A stretch of DNA of 35,133 nt from Methanothrix sp. (lineage in GTDB: Archaea > Halobacteriota > Methanosarcinia > Methanotrichales > Methanotrichaceae): contig JAGPMN010000016.1 of assembly GCA_018052825.1 (NCBI GenBank), positions 1 to 35,133 of the forward strand, written 5' to 3'. The translations under genes were made by a program, and so were the position numbers. This document shows positions 15,899 to 23,480 of the stretch, piece by piece (within the stretch, counting starts at the first letter, position 1; every line of letters starts with the position of its first letter). The notes under the pieces are model-generated. The model ran no database searches and was not told the DNA's origin. It saw only the letters and a program-made list of their open reading frames with translations.

Positions 15899-16397
15899 CA
15901 CAATCTGTTTAAAGTCTCCAGGGAGACTTAGATGCCCGGGTAGCGTGTGAATAGGGAGGGTCAAGGCAGGATCGCTGAATTGAGGCATTGATGATAGGAG
16001 ACACCCAGACTATGCAGCGGAGGCTGTAGAACGGTTCAGCTTCATGCGCTACCTTACGAACTCACACGAACCCGAATTTTTCTCTGTGCGCTCTGTGTCT
16101 CTGTGGTGAAAGCCACCACCGGGTACATCTAATACCCCCAGCAAAGCAGAAATACCGTCTTCCGAAAACAAGACTCCCACCCAGAGGACACAGAGAGCTA
16201 AGAGAGACGGCTGAGCTCGTGTTCTGCAGGCTTTCGCCCGCAAATTTCCCTGTTCATGACCGCCTGTCCCTGGTGCAAACGCATCCACCACAAAGGCACA
16301 AAGACACAAAGGCGCACAAAGTAATAAATTTCAAATGTGTCTTCGTGGCTGCCGTCTTGCCAGGCGCTGGCTCGCAGTTCAGTTCCAATCCAATTTT
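15899..16397 (+). repeat. Array leader, copy 1 (upstream of GT2-A1)
   Basis: About 500 non-coding bases starting CACAATCTGTTTAAAG and including GGCAGGATCGCTGAATTG and TATGCAGCGGAGGCTGTAG. They recur at 24634-25118 in the same order before the intact GT2 gene, and in part at 17931 and 20229. The first bases contain a TTTAAA promoter-like element. Near the right end are CACAAAG-type short repeats (about 16287-16320), and around 16075-16200 an inverted CTCTGTG/CACAGAG pair. Confidence 0.75.
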
Positions 16398-17030
16398 ATG
16401 CCCGCAGTCACATCCCTTCTTCCGGCCTACAATGAGCTGCCCCGGGCTGCGTGGTCCTGCGCGCCCGCGCCTTACGCGGACGATTGGCAGCTCTGATGCC
16501 GCCGCTGCCCTGGCCGGAGCTGAGGTGCTGCACCATGAGAGGGCAAGGGAGCGGCTCTGAGGACCGGCCCTGGGCGGGTGATTCGATCATCGTCACCATC
16601 GACAGCGACGGCCAGCACGACCCCGCGGACATCCCGCGCCTGGTGGAGCCGATATTGCGCGGGGAGGCAGACTTGGTTAATGGCAGCCGGTACCTGAACG
16701 GCAACAAGAAGGACACGCCACTCTACCGCAGGCTCGGCCAGATGGTGCTGGACACTGCCACAAACCTCGAGAGCGGCCTTGCCATAGAGAGCGAGATGCT
16801 GGCCGACGCTGCTGCAGCAGGGCTGCGCATCAAAGAGGTTGAGATCGGAGTGCGCTATGATGTGGACGGCTCGTCAGAGCACCCAGGGGGGTGCGGGTGC
16901 TTTTCAATGTGCTGGCTGATATGGAGCTGCGGCGGCCTCTGTACTACTTCACAGCTCCCGGGATAGTGATGGCAGGCGCCGGGGTGCTGATGGGGCTGGA
17001 CTTCATGCGCACATTCTACCGCGGGGGAAG
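16398..17030 (+). pseudogene. GT2 glycosyltransferase copy A1, degenerate
   Basis: Aligns over most of its length with the intact GT2 at 25119-26069 but has several internal deletions and frameshifts. The start ATGCCCGCAGTCAC and the LLPAYNE segment remain; the region encoding VIVVDDGS is lost by a deletion near 16478; the DSDGQHDPADIPRLVEP and NGSRYLNGNKKDTPLYRR part is intact; the stretch between NLESGL and AIESEML is deleted; and a frameshift follows near 16890. It ends at the GCGGGGGAAG corresponding to codon about 254 of the intact gene, where the UPF0175-PIN module begins. It cannot encode a working enzyme. Confidence 0.88.
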
Positions 17031-17063
17031 ATTATTATAGTAATCAGAGGCAACAATTTTCAT

Positions 17064-17372
17064 ATGACTGTGGATATAGATGTCCTCAAAGAAGGAATTG
17101 AGGGTCTGATTCGAGCAGGCTATTATAAGAATCGAGAAGCCTTGCTGGAAGAGGCCTTTAGGACGATGATTGAGGTAAAACCCTCTGTTAGATTGGAAAT
17201 GGCGGCGGAGCTGTACAAATCAGAAAGGATATCCATGAGCAGGGCAGCAGAGATTGCCGGGATCTCTATAGAAGGGTTTAAGAGTTTTTTAGAATCAAAG
17301 GGAACAAAAAGAATAGTGCATTCTCCGCCTCGAGAACGATTAGAAAAGGGAGTTGACTTTATTCTTGGATAA
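17064..17372 (+). CDS. UPF0175-type antitoxin-like protein
   Basis: 102 residues. The N-terminal part (MTVDIDVLKEGIEGLIRAGYY) and EALLEEAFRTMIEVKP resemble a short dimerisation/ribbon-helix element, followed by a helix-turn-helix of the UPF0175 type (ISMSRAAEIAGISIEGFKSFL). UPF0175 proteins commonly precede PIN-domain proteins as putative antitoxins, and that is the arrangement here: the PIN gene overlaps its 3' end. A TATTATAG element about 30 bp upstream may be its promoter. The module starts immediately after the broken end of GT2-A1. Confidence 0.75.
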   Translation: MTVDIDVLKEGIEGLIRAGYYKNREALLEEAFRTMIEVKPSVRLEMAAELYKSERISMSRAAEIAGISIEGFKSFLESKGTKRIVHSPPRERLEKGVDFILG

Positions 17373-17859
17373 GGCAGTCATAGTGGATACCGATATAGCC
17401 AGCGCCTTTGCTAAAATAAAGCGCCTGGATCTCCTTTTGCGTCTATTCTCAAATCATTCAATATTTATAACCCCAAGAATTTTTGAAGAATTATCCGTAT
17501 CCCTTGATTATGGCTACACATTCCCGTTAGATGTCTTTGAAAGCTTTGATATTCTTTATCCTTCTGAGGAGGAGAGCAAGTCCTATAAAGAGATGCTCAT
17601 CGGCAACAAATCACTCGGCAAAGGCGAACTTGAGGCCATAACCGTCTGCAAGAGCAGAGGGTATGTGTTCACCTCAATGGATTTTGCAGCTTTGCAATTT
17701 GCTGTTTCTATGAATATCGATGTCCTTGATCTCCAATCAATACTTCGGGCATTATGGAGATCCGGCATAAAATCAAAAGATGAAGTCAAGATGATTATAA
17801 GGGAGATCGAAGAGAAGGATAATACTTCGATAAGAGACGCGCAATCGATAATTGAATGA
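17365..17859 (+). CDS. PIN-domain toxin-like nuclease (DUF3368-like)
   Basis: About 164 residues of PIN fold, the ribonuclease of VapC-type systems. Expected acidic metal ligands are seen: Asp in VIVDTDIASAF, Glu in IFEELSVS, Glu in GKGELEAITV and Asp in TSMDFAALQ. I prefer the TTG at 17365 because the protein then begins MDKAVIVDTD as in relatives; a TTG at 17353 is possible. It overlaps the UPF0175 gene by 8 nt, implying coupled translation. The predicted role is an RNA-cleaving toxin restrained by the upstream protein; whether the pair is active is unknown. Confidence 0.78.
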   Translation: MDKAVIVDTDIASAFAKIKRLDLLLRLFSNHSIFITPRIFEELSVSLDYGYTFPLDVFESFDILYPSEEESKSYKEMLIGNKSLGKGELEAITVCKSRGYVFTSMDFAALQFAVSMNIDVLDLQSILRALWRSGIKSKDEVKMIIREIEEKDNTSIRDAQSIIE

Positions 17860-17930
17860 TGCAGCGCTGCATGGTTTTCATGCATGGCGAGAGGAGTGCT
17901 GCAAAGACCCGTCAGGACTTTTGTAGAATT

Positions 17931-18178
17931 GGCGCCTTACGAACTCCCACAAGAAGGAGGAGATGCCCAAATCGTTCTCTGTGTCTCTGTAGTGAAAGTC
18001 ACCACCGGGTACAGCCGATATCCCCCTGCTCCCAATAAAACAGAGTTCACAGAGGCGAATGATATCATATTGACCGCCGAAGACGGTGCCCAAATCGATC
18101 TCTGTTGTGAGCGTTACCACCGGCTTTAGCCGTAAGTTCCGGTCAAGGTGATCCTCAAATGAATGATATCGAGGCATT
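17931..18178 (+). repeat. Array leader, copy 2 (upstream of GT2-B1)
   Basis: A hybrid leader. 17931-18025 matches the middle of the family A leader (CGCCTTACGAACTCCCAC through AGCCGATATCC), and 18048-18178 is the family B leader (GAGGCGAATGATATCATATT, GTCAAGGTGATCCTCAAATG), which recurs before B2, B3 and B4. No coding potential is visible. The gap 17860-17930 holds nothing recognisable. Confidence 0.7.
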
Positions 18179-18545
18179 ATGTCGCTGATAATCGCATCCA
18201 TGCCGGCCGGCTCCCCGGATGACGGCAGCTCTGACGGCACTTGCAGCCGCCCTGGGAGGAGCCCCACGAGAGGAACATGGGCTGCACCACGACGCTCCTG
18301 GCTTCAGGGCGGATGGGCGCTGGCAGCATAATCGACCCGGACGGGCAGCACGACGCATCTGATATCCCGAGGCTGCTCTCGCCGCTGAACAGCGGCTGCG
18401 GCTAAGGCTCGCTCTTCTGTGATGGAAACGGCGGGGGGGTCCCGGCCTACAGGAAGGTTGGGATGAAGGGGCTGGACATCGCCGCCAGGACGTCCGGCTC
18501 GCAGTCACAGAGGGCCAAAGCGGATTTTATGGCAGAGGGCCGTTG
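18179..18545 (+). pseudogene. GT2 glycosyltransferase copy B1, most degraded
   Basis: Begins ATGTCGCTGATAATCGC like the other B copies, then lacks about 60 nt that would encode the first helix, and carries the B-family frameshift at the VVDD site, the GGAGCCCCACGAG lesion, the GGCTGCACCACGACGC lesion and a private deletion before ATAATCGACCCGG. Residual motifs (the DGQHDASDIPRL coding region) are still visible. It ends near 18545, running into a fragment of an epimerase gene. It shares every lesion that can be scored in B2, B3 or B4 and has more of its own. Confidence 0.82.
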
Positions 18546-18589
18546 AGGGCTTTCGGCATCGAAGCACGGCGGCCGGGCTGGCAGGTGCT

Positions 18590-18730
18590 GCTGCAGGGGG
18601 GACACGAATACGGTCCTCGCATGCGCTCTGGCTGCGGCGAAGCTGCGCATCAGTGCGGAGGCGGGGCTGATGGTGGGGCGGGAGAAGGGGCTGGAGGAAT
18701 CCGTTCGGCGATGGTCGAGAGCGCATACTA
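18590..18730 (+). pseudogene. Fragment of UDP-GlcNAc 2-epimerase-like gene
   Basis: The first 80 bases match the DNA of the truncated wecB at about 26288-26370: GGGGACACGAATACGGTCCT and CTGGCTGCGGCGAAGCTGC align base for base with few changes, shifted in frame. This means the ancestral unit that was duplicated contained GT2 plus wecB, as the right end of the array does now. The rest to 18730 is an uncertain C-terminal fragment (GREKGLEESVRR). Bases 18731-18841 show no feature. Confidence 0.65.
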
Positions 18731-18841
18731 ATATGTCTAACTGCGGGTTAGAGATAATAAGGGGATGCCGCTCTTTCAGCGAAAGATCTGAAACTCTCAA
18801 AGCATAGATAGGACCAAATACAAAGAGCGCGAAAATTGTAG

Positions 18842-19498
18842 ATGACGATGAGGCTCACGGCATTTGTATCCGGCAGAGTTCAGGAGGTCGGCTATCGAGC
18901 AAGGGTAGTCGACATAGCCAGTGCTATTGGCCTAAAGGGCATGGTTGAGAATTTGCTGGACGGCAGGGTGAAGATAATAGCCGAGGGCGAGGATGAAAAG
19001 CTCAGGTGGTTCGAGAGTGCAATAGACATAAAAAATGCCCTGATCAATGTCTCGGCCATTGAAAAGAGTTACTCTCCTGCAAGCGGCGAGTTCGATACGT
19101 TCGGCAAGCTGGTGGCTAAAGGCGAGACCGACAGAAGGCTGGATACTGCAGCAGGTTATCTGAAAGAGCTTATCTATGCTGTCAACAATATGAACGATAA
19201 TCTGGGCAGCAAGATGGACCGGATGAATGAGAACTTAAGCGGCAAGATAGACCAGATGAATGAGAACTTAAGCGGCAAGATAGACCAGATGAATGAGAAC
19301 TTAAGCGGCAAGATAGACCAGATGAATGAGAACTTAAGCGGCAAGATGGACCGGATGCTGGACAAGCAGGACGAGCTTCTGGATGAAGCAAGAGATGTTA
19401 ACAGGAAGCTTGACCAGGTACTTGAAAAGGATATCGTCGAATTAAAGAGCGATATGGCAGAGGTAAAAGCTGCTCTGAGAGAGAAAGGAATATTCTAA
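18842..19498 (+). CDS. Acylphosphatase-domain protein with coiled-coil tandem repeats (paralogue 1)
   Basis: 218 residues. Residues 1-55 resemble acylphosphatase: SGRVQEVGYRARVVDIAS and GLKGMVENLLDGRVKIIAEGE, with the catalytic-type Arg19 and Asn37 in place. Residues 56-110 are a helical linker. Residues 122-171 are a coiled coil built from four 11-residue repeats (MNENLSGKIDQ), and a second helical region follows to the end (LDEARDVNRKLDQVL). It has ATG start and intact frame, unlike its surroundings, so it is probably expressed. It resembles the protein at 21270 in architecture but not in repeat sequence. Function is unknown; acylphosphatases hydrolyse acyl phosphates, but here the domain may be a binding module. 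Confidence 0.8.
   Translation: MTMRLTAFVSGRVQEVGYRARVVDIASAIGLKGMVENLLDGRVKIIAEGEDEKLRWFESAIDIKNALINVSAIEKSYSPASGEFDTFGKLVAKGETDRRLDTAAGYLKELIYAVNNMNDNLGSKMDRMNENLSGKIDQMNENLSGKIDQMNENLSGKIDQMNENLSGKMDRMLDKQDELLDEARDVNRKLDQVLEKDIVELKSDMAEVKAALREKGIF
19223..19354 (+). repeat. Four tandem 33-bp repeats in coding sequence
   Basis: Units at 19223, 19256, 19289 and 19322, each 33 bp and starting ATGAATGAGAACTTAAGCGG. The first three are identical; the fourth differs only at its end (ATGGACCGG). A partial unit, AAGATGGACCGG, precedes them. DNA-level identity, not just protein similarity, points to recent expansion. The unit length keeps the reading frame. Confidence 0.9.
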
Positions 19499-19547
19499 TA
19501 TATCTATAAATGGTAATAAAAACAATAAAATCTGGGAGAGCTGAGAC

Positions 19548-19793
19548 TTGCCCGAATACATAGTATCTATAAAGATCGAAAAGCTTGATGAGGGGGCATA
19601 CCTGGCCACAAGCGATGCTCTGCCCGGTCTGGTTGCAGAAGGAAGGACGGTCGCTGAGACTATGGAGATCGCCCGGGATGTGGCAAGAAAGATTGTCGAG
19701 TCTTACATCGAGCATGGAGATCCACTTCCCGCGGGGATGACTCCTGCATCCAGGACGGTTAGGAATATCAAGATCCCTGTGGCAGTGACCTGA
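19548..19793 (+). CDS. hicB: HicB-family antitoxin-like protein
   Basis: 81 residues, N-terminal HicB-type fold: IVSIKIEKLDEGAYLATSDA, LPGLVAEGRTVAETMEIARD, ending in a short basic tail (RTVRNIKIPVAVT). The start is a TTG at 19548 with GGGAG about 9 nt upstream. There is no added DNA-binding domain, typical of the short HicB form in archaea. The partner hicA follows directly, but its frame is broken, leaving this as a possible orphan antitoxin. Confidence 0.82.
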   Translation: MPEYIVSIKIEKLDEGAYLATSDALPGLVAEGRTVAETMEIARDVARKIVESYIEHGDPLPAGMTPASRTVRNIKIPVAVT

Positions 19794-19807
19794 CGGCCAA
19801 ACTCCCC

Positions 19808-20111
19808 GTGCCAACTGCGAACGGGATCATACGCGGACTGAAGAAGGCCGGATTCGTGTTCGACCGGCAGGCAAAGGGCAGCCACGAGATCTGGTACAAT
19901 CCTGTAACCACGAGGAGGACGACAGCTCCCAACCATTCAGGATATCCGGAAGGAAACCCTAAAGGCGATCCTTAAGGAAGCTGGAATTGATCAGCTGACC
20001 GATGCGGGGATAGCCATTGATTGTGAAACTGAGTTAGTTCCTGGAGCCCGGGGCTGCCTTTCCTCGCAGCCGCGGCTTTTATGGGATGCAGCTCTTATTA
20101 TGAGAGCATAA
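19808..20111 (+). pseudogene. hicA: hicA toxin gene, frameshifted
   Basis: HicA motifs are clear in one frame (GIIRGLKKAGFVFDRQAKGSHEIW then TTRRTTAPNHSG, counting from a GTG at 19808) and continue in a different frame after 19940 (DIRKETLKAILKEAGI), so one base shift near 19940 removes the C-terminal RNA-binding helix. The natural start, which should overlap the hicB stop, reads CTG at 19790 instead of ATG/GTG. The catalytic-type His in KGSHEIW remains in the first part. The toxin is probably inactive. Confidence 0.75.
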
Positions 20112-20158
20112 CCGACCGGGCGGACAGAAGATGCGGAAGGCCAGGGGCTTCTGTCGCC

Positions 20159-20205
20159 CAGGCTCGCTCTTCTGTGACGGAAACGGCGGGGGGGTCCCGG
20201 CCGGC
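20159..20205 (+). repeat. Short GT2-B fragment
   Basis: About 45 bases matching 18403-18449 of copy B1 (CTCGCTCTTCTGTGA, then a GGAAACGGCGGGGGGGTCCC run) almost perfectly, separated from the rest of the gene. It shows that a further B copy once lay here or that a piece was moved. Bases 20112-20158 hold nothing recognisable. Confidence 0.65.
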
Positions 20206-20228
20206 GGGAAGATTCTTGCCCGTGCGGT

Positions 20229-20603
20229 CACAATCTTTTTAAAGTATCCAGGAAACTTAGATGCCCGGCCAGTGTGTGAATAGGGATGGTCAAGGCAGGA
20301 TCGCTGAATTGATGCATTGATGATAGGAGGCACCTCGCCTATGCAGCGGAGGCTGTAGACCGGTTCAGCTTCATGCGCTGCCTTACGAGCTCCCGCGAAA
20401 CCAAATTCTCTGCGGTGAAAGTCACCAGCGGGCACAGCCGATATCCACCCAGCAAGGCAGAGAGACCGTCTTCCGAAAACAAACCACAGAGGCGAATGAT
20501 ATCATATTTACCGCCGAAGACGGTGCCCAAATCGTTCTCTGTTGTGAGCGTTACCACAAAGTTCCGGTCAAGGTGATCCTCAAATGAATGATATCGAGGC
20601 TTT
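20229..20603 (+). repeat. Array leader, copy 3 (upstream of GT2-B2)
   Basis: Begins as the family A leader (CACAATCTTTTTAAAG, GGCAGGATCGCTGAATTG, TATGCAGCGGAGGCTGTAG) and at about 20485 passes into the family B leader (GAGGCGAATGATATCATATT to GATATCGAGGC). The TTTTTAAAG near its start resembles a TATA box, so the block may carry a promoter. No ORF is conserved among the copies. Confidence 0.75.
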
Positions 20604-21225
20604 ATGTCGCTGACAATCGCAGCCATGCCGGCCGACGACGAGATCGCCAGGATGGTCCTCGGCTGCAAAAAGCACGTCGACCGGCTCCCCGGACGACGGC
20701 AGCTCTGATGCCACAGCAGAGATAGCTGCAGCCCTGGGGGGGAGCCCCACGAGAAGAACATGGGCTGCACCACGACGCTCCTGGCTTCAGGGCGGATGGG
20801 TGCCGAGAGGATGGTCATAATCGACTCGGACGGGCAGCACGATGCATCTGATATCCGAAGCTGCTCTCGCCGCTGAACAGCGGCTGCTGCCAAGGCTCGC
20901 GCTTCTGTGACGGAAATGTCAACGACGTTCCTGCCTACAGGAAGGGTGGGATGAAGGTGCTGGACATCGCCACCAGGACATCTGGGTTACAGTCACAGAC
21001 AGCCAGAGCGAATTTTATGGCGGCGGGCCATAGAGAGCATCTACATCAATGACAGCGACATGGCAGCCGGATCGGAAGGTGCTGCTGCAGGCGAGGGATC
21101 ACAACCTGCGGATCGAGGAGGTGCCAGTTCAGCTGCAACGTAAGAGCGCGCAATCGACCAGAGAATCCTGTCAAGCACGGCGTAAAAGTGCCGCTCAATG
21201 TGATGTCGGGGAGCATTGAGCCAAG
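20604..21225 (+). pseudogene. GT2 glycosyltransferase copy B2, near full length but broken
   Basis: Begins ATGTCGCTGACAATCGC. It retains pieces of both N- and C-terminal coding regions: DSDGQHDASDI, a GMKVLDIATRTSG-type segment near 20950, and remnants of a late region (RIEEVPVQL, then KHGVKVPLN) near 21110-21195. Lesions include the deletion in the YNEERSIA region, the B-family frameshift at VVDD, the GGGGGAGCCCCACG lesion, the GGCTGCACCACGACGC lesion and many more. It is the only B copy that reaches the C-terminal part, and so shows how long the ancestral gene was. Confidence 0.82.
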
Positions 21226-21269
21226 GGCGAGGGCGAAAAAAGGATAAACAACAAAGGATATATGATTCG

Positions 21270-22070
21270 ATGATGAAAAGCGTAGAGCTTATTATAAAAG
21301 GAGAAAAGGTCAACAATGTGGGCTACCGCCCATTTCTGCTCCTCAATGCCCTGACCCATGAGATCGAAAAGCTATATGCCTTTAATGCTATAGCTGGTGG
21401 ACAGGAGGCCGTGATATTGCGGGCTGAGGGTGAGGACGAGCACATTGCATCTTACATCGAATTTGTCAAATCAAGTTACCCTCCTCATGCCAAAGTGGGA
21501 TCGATTGAAGTCAAAGACTTCAACGGCCATGTGGGCGATGCTTATAAGTATGCTCAAATTTTGCAGCTAGAGCAAATGTACAAGGCAATCCCGGCAATTA
21601 TCAGCATCGACAATAAGCAGGACGCAATGCTCGAAAAGCAAGATATTATGATCGAAAAGCAGGATGCAACCATCAGCATTCTTAAGGAGGTCAGAGAGGA
21701 TACATCTGCAATGCTCGAAAAGCAGGACGCAATGCTCGAAAAGCAGGACGCAATGCTCGAAAAGCAGGACGCAACCATCAGCATTCTTGAGGAGGTCAGA
21801 GAGGATACATCTGCAATGCTCGAAAAGCAGGACGCAACCATCAGTATTCTTGAGGAGGTCAGAGAGGATACATCTGCAATGCTCGAAAAGCAGGACGCAA
21901 CCATCAGTATTCTTGAGGAGGTCAGAGAGGATACATCTGCTATAAAGGCCGATATTTCCTGCCTCAGAAAGGATGCTTCAGAATCGCTATATGAGAAGTA
22001 TGAGCAGCTCTGCCAGGAGATTGCAGAGATAAAGGCAACTCTTTCGGAGATTAAAGCGAGGGCTGCTTGA
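21270..22070 (+). CDS. Acylphosphatase-domain protein with coiled-coil tandem repeats (paralogue 2)
   Basis: 266 residues from the ATG at 21270 (an upstream extension to 21216 runs through pseudogene DNA and is unlikely). The N-terminal domain has IIKGEKVNNVGYRPFLL with the Arg expected in acylphosphatases (Arg20), an Asn39, and LRAEGEDEHIASYI. A helix-rich linker follows, then a long coiled coil (residues about 120-224) made of 7- and 21-residue repeats around MLEKQD and ISILEEVREDTSA, and a final coiled coil (YEQLCQEIAEIKATL). Acidic and basic residues alternate in heptads, so oligomerisation is likely. The same layout occurs in the protein at 18842. The frame is intact amid decayed DNA. 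Confidence 0.8.
   Translation: MMKSVELIIKGEKVNNVGYRPFLLLNALTHEIEKLYAFNAIAGGQEAVILRAEGEDEHIASYIEFVKSSYPPHAKVGSIEVKDFNGHVGDAYKYAQILQLEQMYKAIPAIISIDNKQDAMLEKQDIMIEKQDATISILKEVREDTSAMLEKQDAMLEKQDAMLEKQDATISILEEVREDTSAMLEKQDATISILEEVREDTSAMLEKQDATISILEEVREDTSAIKADISCLRKDASESLYEKYEQLCQEIAEIKATLSEIKARAA
21627..21941 (+). repeat. Tandem 21-bp and 63-bp repeats in coding sequence
   Basis: Units begin ATGCTCGAAAAGCAGGACGC. Order by length: 21 (21627), 63 (21648), 21 (21711), 21 (21732), 63 (21753), 63 (21816), 63 (21879). The last two 63-bp units are identical, and the others differ by a few bases. The 21-bp unit is the first third of the 63-bp unit. All lengths are multiples of 21, so copy-number change keeps both frame and heptad register. 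Confidence 0.9.
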
Positions 22071-22119
22071 AGTATCTCTTATAAAACCAAATGCTTACAG
22101 CTCGAGATTGTATTTTCTC

Positions 22120-22350
22120 TGGGGCTAAACCACAAAAAGTGAATTGCAAACTTTTCTTTGTGTCTTTGTGGTGAATTCCGTAAACCACAGGTATAGCTAA
22201 TATCCCCCTGCACCCAGCAAGGCAGAGAACTCAGAGAGGCGAATGATATCATATTGACCGCCGAAGACGGTGCCCAAATCGTCCTCTGTTGTGAGCGTTA
22301 CCACAAAGTTCCGGTCAAGGTGATCCTCAAATGAATGATATCGAGGCATT
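22120..22350 (+). repeat. Array leader, copy 4 (upstream of GT2-B3)
   Basis: 22135-22195 (GAATTGCAAACTT, CTTTGTGTCTTTGTGGTGAA, CACAGGTA) matches 24010-24080; 22225-22350 is the family B leader. Bases 22071-22120 show nothing distinct. Confidence 0.72.
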
Positions 22351-22638
22351 ATGTCGCTGACAATCGCAGCCATGCCGGCCGACGACGAGATCGCCAGGAT
22401 GGTCCTCGGCTGCAAAAAGCACGTCGACCGGCTCCCCGGACGATGGCAGCTCGGATGCCACAGCAGAGATAGCTGCAGCCCTGGGGGGGAGCCCCACGAG
22501 AGGAACATGGGCTACGGCGCGGCCCTGCGCTCCTGCTTCGAGGCTGCGCGGCGGATGGGCGCCGAGAGGATGGTCATAATCGACTCGGACGGGCAGCACG
22601 ACGCATCTGATATCCCGAGGCTGCTCTCGCCGCTGAAA
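22351..22638 (+). pseudogene. GT2 glycosyltransferase copy B3, N-terminal part
   Basis: Starts ATGTCGCTGACAATCGC, carries the YNEERSIA-region deletion and the VVDD frameshift, and has the GGGGGAGCCCCACGAG lesion, but keeps the GGGCTACGGCGCGGCCCTG segment (encoding GYGAALRSCFEA) that is destroyed in B1 and B2. It stops abruptly at GCCGCTGAAAC near 22638, where a leader for copy A2 begins. It is intermediate in decay between B2 and B4. Confidence 0.82.
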
Positions 22639-22642
22639 CATC

Positions 22643-22724
22643 TACCGGGCTGTCCTGGTGTAAACGCCTCCACCACAAAGTCACAAAGGCGCACAAAGTA
22701 ACGATCCAATTTAGGAGCAGATCT
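22643..22724 (+). repeat. Short leader of GT2-A2
   Basis: The last 80 bases of the family A leader (GGTGTAAACGCCTCCACCAC, CACAAAGGCGCACAAAGTAA, TTAGGAGCAGATCT). It includes the AGGAG ribosome site, which is the same as that of the intact gene at 25119. Confidence 0.7.
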
Positions 22725-23141
22725 ATGCCCGCAATCACAGCTCTTCTCCCCGCCTATAACGAGGAGGTCTCCATAGGCAGCGTGGTCCTGCGTGCTCGCA
22801 AGTACGCGGATCGCGTCATCGTCGTAGACGATGGCAGCTCCGACCGCACTGCAGAGGTTGCCGCCCTAGCCGGAGCTGAGGTGCTGCGACATGAGAGAAA
22901 ACAGGGCAAGGGAGCTGCTCTGAGGACCGGCTTTGAGTTCCTGGATGGTGATTCAATCATCGTCACCATTGACAGCGACGGCCAGCACGACCCCGCGGAC
23001 ATACCGCGCCTGGTGGAGCCGATAGTGCGCGGGGAGGCGGATATGGTCAACGGCAGCCGGTACCTGAACGGCAACAAGAAGGACACGCCACTCTACCGCA
23101 GGCTCGGCCAGGTGGTGCTGAGGCTGCTAACGGAGCTATAA
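22725..23141 (+). pseudogene. GT2 glycosyltransferase copy A2, truncated
   Basis: The first 131 codons are intact and nearly identical to the complete GT2 (LLPAYNEEVSIGSVV, VIVVDDGSSDRTAEV, DSDGQHDPADIP, NGSRYLNGNKKD), with its own AGGAG ribosome site. After LGQVVL the homology stops and RLLTEL plus a stop follow. The protein would have the nucleotide-sugar half of the GT-A fold but not the acceptor part or the membrane helices. It might be expressed, but it is unlikely to be an active transferase. A toxin-antitoxin-like pair starts 10-20 bp downstream. Confidence 0.85.
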
Positions 23142-23159
23142 ACTGTATTAGTGGTGTTT

Positions 23160-23480
23160 ATGGATAGTATGCGATCTGCCATATCCAAGAACGGGATTCA
23201 AATAAGGCTAACTCATAAGCAATGGGCGCATATTGTTGAATCGCATGATTATATGGCTGGAAATATGGATATGGTGCTGGAAGCTGTTGAGAGTCCGGAT
23301 TATATTCTTAGGGGTTGGACAGATGAACTCATTGCATTAAAATACTATGAGAGAACATTGTTATCAAAGAAATATATGGTAGTCGTTTATAAAGAAGGAT
23401 CCGATGGGTTCATAATAACAGCATTTATGACATCGAGGCGAGATAAGATGCTGAGGAGAGGTATAATATGGCAGAGGTAA
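23160..23480 (+). CDS. BECR/RelE-like nuclease-fold protein, toxin candidate
   Basis: About 106 residues (GTG at 23151 and ATG at 23169 are alternatives). The pattern IRLTHKQWAHIVESHDYMAG, VESPDYILRGWTDELIAL, KYMVVVYKE and GFIITAFMTSRR is that of small proteins common in archaea and cyanobacteria that pair with DUF2283 genes and are assigned to barnase/EndoU/colicin/RelE-like nuclease folds. The conserved His in AHIVESH and the late TSRR are plausible active-site residues. It overlaps the DUF2283 gene by 13 nt. A toxin role is inferred from context only. Confidence 0.68.
   Translation: MDSMRSAISKNGIQIRLTHKQWAHIVESHDYMAGNMDMVLEAVESPDYILRGWTDELIALKYYERTLLSKKYMVVVYKEGSDGFIITAFMTSRRDKMLRRGIIWQR

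Noticed and set aside
15776..15900. tRNA-Leu as attachment site of an integrated element covering the repeat array
   Set aside because: The tRNA 3' end (TTCGAATCCC...) is not found again in the window, and there is no integrase gene. The array also consists of duplicated local genes rather than phage or plasmid genes.
15998..16030. Tiny ORF (ATG ATA GGA ... CTG TAG) present in three leaders, as leader peptide
   Set aside because: Twelve codons only, with non-silent differences between copies and no ribosome site at good spacing in all copies.
16287..16320. CACAAAG repeats as a CRISPR array
   Set aside because: Units are about 7-10 bp, contiguous and irregular, with no spacers of constant length and no cas genes.
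16451..16966. 171-codon open frame within GT2-A1
   Set aside because: It is a mixture of frames left by indels; compared with the intact gene, it changes frame at both ends and lacks a proper start region.
21554..21904. Minus-strand frame over the coiled-coil repeats
   Set aside because: Long open frames on the opposite strand are expected from a repeated unit without stops; the product is a low-complexity Ser/Val/Cys repeat.
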